A DNA stretch of 64,000 bases from Luidia sarsii (taxonomy: Eukaryota > Echinodermata > Asteroidea > Paxillosida > Luidiidae). Shown piece after piece: positions 59,984 to 64,000 of the stretch. Below the pieces are notes generated by a model. The model was not told the origin of the DNA. It ran no database searches and worked only from the letters and a program-made list of their open reading frames with translations. The stretch is taken from NCBI GenBank assembly GCA_949987565.1, contig OX465102.1, forward strand, positions 26,977,370 to 27,041,369, in the 5' to 3' direction. Position 1 is the first letter of the stretch, and the number at the start of each line of letters is the position of its first letter. A program made the position numbers and the translations under genes.

Positions 59984-60310
59984 GCAGGCAGTCGGGCAAA
60001 TCACTGAGCACAAAGTCCTTAATCCGTCGAGTAGGGAAAACCTCCATTGAATTACTTTCCCCTCGACTCAAAACTCATGTTATGTTTGTGATGCAACGCT
60101 GTGCAAGCCGCTGTGCAGATTCGATCCACCACACGACGTCGAGCACCTCGGTTGTCAGGTGGTTAAGACCCCTGCACTAGACAGCAGGAGTCGCCGGTTC
60201 AAATCCCGCCCAAGCTGCTTGATTCTTTTTTTCACAGCAGGCGGTTGGGCAAAGCACTCAGCACACATTGCTTATTTCGTCGAGTAGAGCAAACCCTCAT
60301 TGGAGAATGC
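59984..60310 (+). mobile_element. tRNA-derived SINE-like unit with duplicated body
   Basis: A tRNA-like head at ~60141-60218 has a D-arm GTC-AGGTGGTTAA-GAC, an anticodon arm CCTGC/GCAGG (8-nt loop) and a B box GGTTCAAATCC. A T-rich stretch and the body GCAGGCGGTTGGGCAAAGCACTCAGCAC…CGTCGAGTAG (60236-60302) follow. A second body copy lacking the head lies at 59984-60050 (GCAGGCAGTCGGGCAAATCACTGAGCAC…CGTCGAGTAG). The oversize anticodon loop and unpaired acceptor exclude a functional tRNA. Two adjacent insertions, or an insertion with partial duplication, would explain it. Confidence 0.55.
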
Positions 60311-60496
60311 ATTTGTTTTGTTTAATGAAAACGCTCCTTTAAGATGGAGAAAACTTTTCCTTCATACGTTTTGTGTTTTAGAGCATATCGAAATCTTGAC
60401 AGTTTCTTCGCAATGTGCAATGCATTTTAACAGTTTGACTTCATCGTTTAGATATTAGGTAAGAAGTTAATATATTACAACAATTCGAAAATATAG

Positions 60497-61757
60497 CCAG
60501 CCTTCACTGACTAATTGATGTTCGAGTCATCAATTAGTTAGCATCCGATCTCATTGAAGTGTGGCCGCGAGACTTCATGGCCCGTGATGATGTTCACATT
60601 TTGTTATTCTTTTATGAGCACTGCCAGATGGGCACAGGGCATAGAAAACCGGAAGAAAATGAATCAAGAAAACGGGTCCGGCCACTTTTCAATTCATTTT
60701 AATTTAAAGACGTTTTAACTTTCAAATCACCCCTTTGGTGTCGTTGGTAGAATTGTTAGTGGTTCTGTGTATACTGTTCCGATACGAACCATCAGCTCTA
60801 TTCAGGACAACACATAAATATTTCCACACGGTATCACCACAAACCAAACGTAGCTTCAAAATACTGTTCCAACGTTAACGCCGAAAACAACATCAACCAT
60901 AACTGAATCGTGCACTGCCTGGATTCGTTCTATATCGCACACACTATATACACTAAGCTAATAGTTCTACTAAAGATGCCAAAAGGTTGATTTAAAAAAG
61001 ATTAAGCGTGTTTAACTTAACCCCTCAAAGAACGGTCGTTCAATGATAGATTTAAAAGATTTTTGGCAGGGTAATAGAGAATTACACAATGAACGTTGGT
61101 GTAAATTTAAAAAATAAATAAAAAAAATTGTCTAATCATAGTTCAATTATTATTTATGATTTATTCATTCATATTGTTTTTTTATTGAAATGGTTTTTTT
61201 TATTGATTTCCCAATTTGTATGAAATGTACAATGATAATTAAACACGAAGAAACAACAATTGCAAACAGCAAAATTAATGAGTTGTTTATGAAAAAGAAT
61301 TCTTGACAAAAAAATACACTATTTTCTGTGGATGCTATGCTTTTATGTAGGGTAAGTCAATGGAAAAAATCCGTCAAACTACACCATGGCCCTGAAGAAT
61401 GTTCATTGTAATAAAATTGGTGAAGATTGCCAAAAATGTCATAAAGCCTCAGCATGCAAGAAAAAATAACTGAGACGCTTGGCGGAATCTGCCCCCATCG
61501 GCTCTTTGAGAGTTAAGAGAAGAGTGTCTAAAAAGAGTCTTCAGAGTGCCCGGATTCGGTCTCCAATATCAATTTTATTCCTGCTTTCGATGCCCTGTGT
61601 GCCCATCTGGCAATGCTCATAAAAAATTAAAACCATTTCACGGACCGTGAACAAGGCTAGTCCCTAGTCTCCCCGAGCCCTTGCGGTCACACTTCAACGA
61701 GACCGGGACCTAACTAATTGATGACCCAAAGGTCATCAATTAGTCAGCGAGGGCTGG
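60497..61757. mobile_element. 1.26-kb foldback element with ~165-bp inverted arms
   Basis: The left arm (60497-~60661) starts CCAGCCTTCACTGACTAATT; the right arm (~61570-61757) is its diverged inverted copy, ending AATTAGTCAGCGAGGGCTGG. Shared blocks include ATCAATTAGTTAG, GTTGAAGTGTG-like segments and TGCCAGATGGGCACAGGGCAT. Each arm has its own inner palindrome around AATTGATG…CATCAATT. Between the arms are non-coding sequence and the separate TTAA element (61017-61516). A decayed terminus of the GGTGTCACC foldback family may lie at ~60827-60846 (CGGTATCACCACAAACC). No transposase. Confidence 0.75.
61017..61516. mobile_element. TTAA-flanked MITE family 2, copy 2 (nested)
   Basis: A 500-bp unit with left end TTAACCCCTCAAAGAACGGTC and right end CGGCTCTTTGAGAGTTAA, and TTAA at both boundaries. 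It is inverted relative to the 43573 copy, sharing GGATGCTATGCTTTTATGTAG and CCATGGCCCTGAA. It sits inside the foldback at 60497-61757 and so probably inserted later. Confidence 0.72.
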
Positions 61758-62224
61758 TGGCACACCCTGTCGTATAACGTTGATAAATGTACGTTCGTTT
61801 CCTACCTAATAAAGAATGAAAAAGACCAAGTCAAATTGTCTAAATGGTGCGCTCATTTCGTTGGCCTGAAACTGTCAAGATTGGTTTTTTGAGCAGCCAA
61901 ATACGAGACGAATTTCTGTTGATGTGAAGGGCTGCGACTGGGGTTGGCGCATCGTGATATGGGGCAGGCCGGTGTTGCCCTGGAATGTCAGCATACGCGC
62001 AAGGTGACGGAAGGCCTCTATTAGCAGCCCGATGAACGTCTAACCAAGTTGGCATCTGCCTAGGCCAATTCTGGTCACGCCCTCCGTGCCAAGGGACTGC
62101 GTCAGTCGACATGGGCGCAAGCTTTCATCTCCTCCCCCAACATAAAAAATATACATACCCTATCACTCGAAGACCCAGTTGAGTAAACCACCTTTTTCTT
62201 CTATCGATTCTGTCAGGGAATTAA
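61758..62224. other. Non-coding stretch, nothing recognised
   Basis: A 90-codon minus frame (62112-61840) has no domain. Confidence 0.5.
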
Positions 62225-62385
62225 ATTAATATACCCAAAAATGTTGCAAACTACTTATTTCGAACTACTTGAATTAATGACAAAAAGCCAAATCTCAACG
62301 GCATGATCAGAGAATAAGATACACGCCTTTGAGAAAGGTTCTGCAAGGATTGACACTGTCATGTCCTCCACATTTTCTACATAAT
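62225..62385. repeat. Decayed hammerhead-associated repeat copy
   Basis: Left part ATATACCCAAAAATGTTGCAAACTAC matches the family flank (ATATACAAAAATGTTGCAAACTGC). The core CCTTTGAGAAAGGTTCTGCAAGGATTGACACTGTCA (62327-62362) is the family core in inverse orientation with several changes, including loss of GAAAC. Confidence 0.55.
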
Positions 62386-64000
62386 GTAATGGATGTCTTA
62401 GCCCTGCTTGCCAAGCAATTATGGCCAATTTTGACAATCCATTCAAGGGGAATGGCTTAACCCCATACATAATTATCTATAGCTCCATGCACGCCTTGCC
62501 AAAGACTTACTGCACTTCATTGATATTTACCGAGTCAATTTACTGGACACATCCACAACAAGGATACTAATAATGCAGTCCTCTCTTTCGAGAATTAATT
62601 AACGCTATTCAACTGTGCGTTGGTATCTGAGAAGCTAATGTTCTATTACAGAACTGGAAGCGAATGTTATACACTACATATCCTAGAAGGTCGGATTATG
62701 CTTCATGAATGCATCTTTTGTCAATTGATGCGACAATTCTTTATGCCCTGAAAGTGGGGGAGGGCATTCATCTGGATGGCGTCACATAATACTGATAGAC
62801 TAGGCCTGGTATTCTGATTAGCGTCCACATATAGGCACTGATACCTAACTGTGTACAAATCTGTTATCAAGATAGGATTCCACTTTGCAGCTGCAAACGA
62901 ATTCGCGTAACTTTGCGTAACTTACTTTGCGCCACATTTTATGGCGCAGCTTGAGCAACGAATGTACGACCCTTTCCTGAAAGTTGCAACGCATCAAAAA
63001 CTGGCGCAAGTCGTTGGCTTGCGCAACATTTTTATGGCGCAAGCTGCGCCATGGGATGAGATGGAGTAAGTCTAGAAAATATAGCTCTTGCTAGTCCAAC
63101 GCGAGCATCAAAGAGCCATGCGCGTGTGAGCGTTTGTGCACACGGCAATCATTCTGTATACCGGGAATGATGACTCGTCAGTGTAACAGAGTTGGAATTT
63201 CATCTGCAAGAAATACATTTTTTTAGTCCAAGTCTGCTATTTCTTAAAGAAATTCTCACTTGAAGACCAAAATACTATTTGCCATGGGAAAACATCGTCA
63301 AATGTGACTTCGAGTATTCCGACATGATTCCACCCACTGCCTAAAAAATAATACCGTCAGCTCGTTACCGAAACGAAAACTTCGCGACAGTCTCCCGACA
63401 TAATGTGTTTGATTTCTGTCATCTACACCACATAATTTCCATCTTTATTCAAGTAGTCAATCAACAGGAGCTGTAAATGAGCTTTCCTGGCAAACATATG
63501 TTTATTTTCTTTCAATATGTGGAACGGGAAAATACAGTCCGAATACCGCGAACACAACCTCTTCAGAGTCACGCTCGGCGTGTATAAATGCTGCAAAAAC
63601 ATAATTCAATGTGACCTTTGTACTCGGAGAGGCTCCTATAGACTCGTCCACATTTTTCATTGAGAAAAAAAGCGTTGCGCAGCAAAGACGATTTCGTGAA
63701 ATGGCACGCAATAATTTTGCATAGCTCTGCGATCTTTTTGTGGCGAAAGGAAAATGCCGAATGTATGTCGCCATAATGAAAACAGCAATTATTTGACGAT
63801 AAGGAAACATTAATATAGCACTGGTTTATCAGGAAAGAGTTCCCGGAACATTTATCCCATCCGTCGGCTACTCACGAAGCATTTTTTTCCTATAAAGCAA
63901 AAGCATTGCGTCAAATATTTCAATGGCGTCAAAAAGGAGAAGCAATTTTCTCCGCCATTGCAGTTCTTCGGTCTTTGGACAAACGGTCTACAAAGAGAGA
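62386..64000. other. Non-coding stretch with palindromic TTGCGCAA words
   Basis: At 62885-63055, words such as TTGCGTAACTT, TTTATGGCGCA, GGCTTGCGCAAC and GCGCAAGCTGCGCCA recur and pair with one another, as inside MITEs. Weaker relatives appear at 63670-63740 and 63905-63935. No terminus was defined and no gene is supported to the window end. Confidence 0.45.

Noticed and set aside
1..64000. CRISPR array or prokaryotic defence/phage system
   Set aside because: The repeats are inverted, variable and spaced irregularly; no cas-like or phage genes, and the window is plainly eukaryotic.

Overview
The window looks like eukaryotic, intron-bearing, mostly non-coding DNA from a marine invertebrate. 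An echinoderm (sea-urchin-like) or another ambulacrarian is my best guess. This is an inference from the GABA-B-like receptor exon, the dense small inverted-repeat elements, and the style of the dispersed repeats; no diagnostic gene settles it. There are no operons, Shine-Dalgarno sites, CRISPR arrays or other prokaryotic signals. Nearly all open frames are chance frames or frames through simple repeats.

One host gene is supported. A first coding exon on the minus strand (991 to 710) encodes a signal peptide and the start of a class C GPCR (GABA-B-receptor-like) ligand-binding domain. It ends at a consensus splice donor, and the rest of the gene lies left of position 1. A CpG-rich stretch to its right (about 1500-1830) may hold the promoter and a 5' UTR exon. 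The donor is followed by CT-rich DNA in which the donor region itself is duplicated.

The remaining ~62 kb is a mosaic of repeats. (1) A foldback family ending in GTTTGCGGTGACACC carries a sequence matching the histone-mRNA 3' stem-loop consensus; copies lie near 3.8, 4.2, 14.1, 23.8, 28.4, 31.0 and 37.4 kb. (2) A family built on TGACGTTTCGATCCTAGCAG resembles the minimal hammerhead-ribozyme motifs known from Penelope-like retroelements; there are about ten copies, several as inverted pairs and one with a 13-bp target duplication. (3) There are several MITE-like families: GTGACCCGGCACAGC (3 copies), TTAA-flanked family 1 (3 copies), TTAA-flanked family 2 (2 copies), CACTATGAA, CAGGTGTCGATTTCAC and AAGCCCCTTTCACAC. 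(4) A decayed non-LTR reverse transcriptase lies at 58.4-59.8 kb, next to a tRNA-derived SINE-like unit and a 1.26-kb foldback that contains a nested TTAA element. (5) Two very large simple-repeat blocks are present: a 1.35-kb CTG/CTA triplet array with a 363-bp higher-order period, and a ~1-kb GAGAAC/GAGCAC hexamer array.

No complete protein-coding gene, functional tRNA or rRNA was found. The most interesting items are the repeat family carrying a histone-type 3' processing signal and the hammerhead-like family. Both are dispersed elements that appear to carry RNA-level signals.
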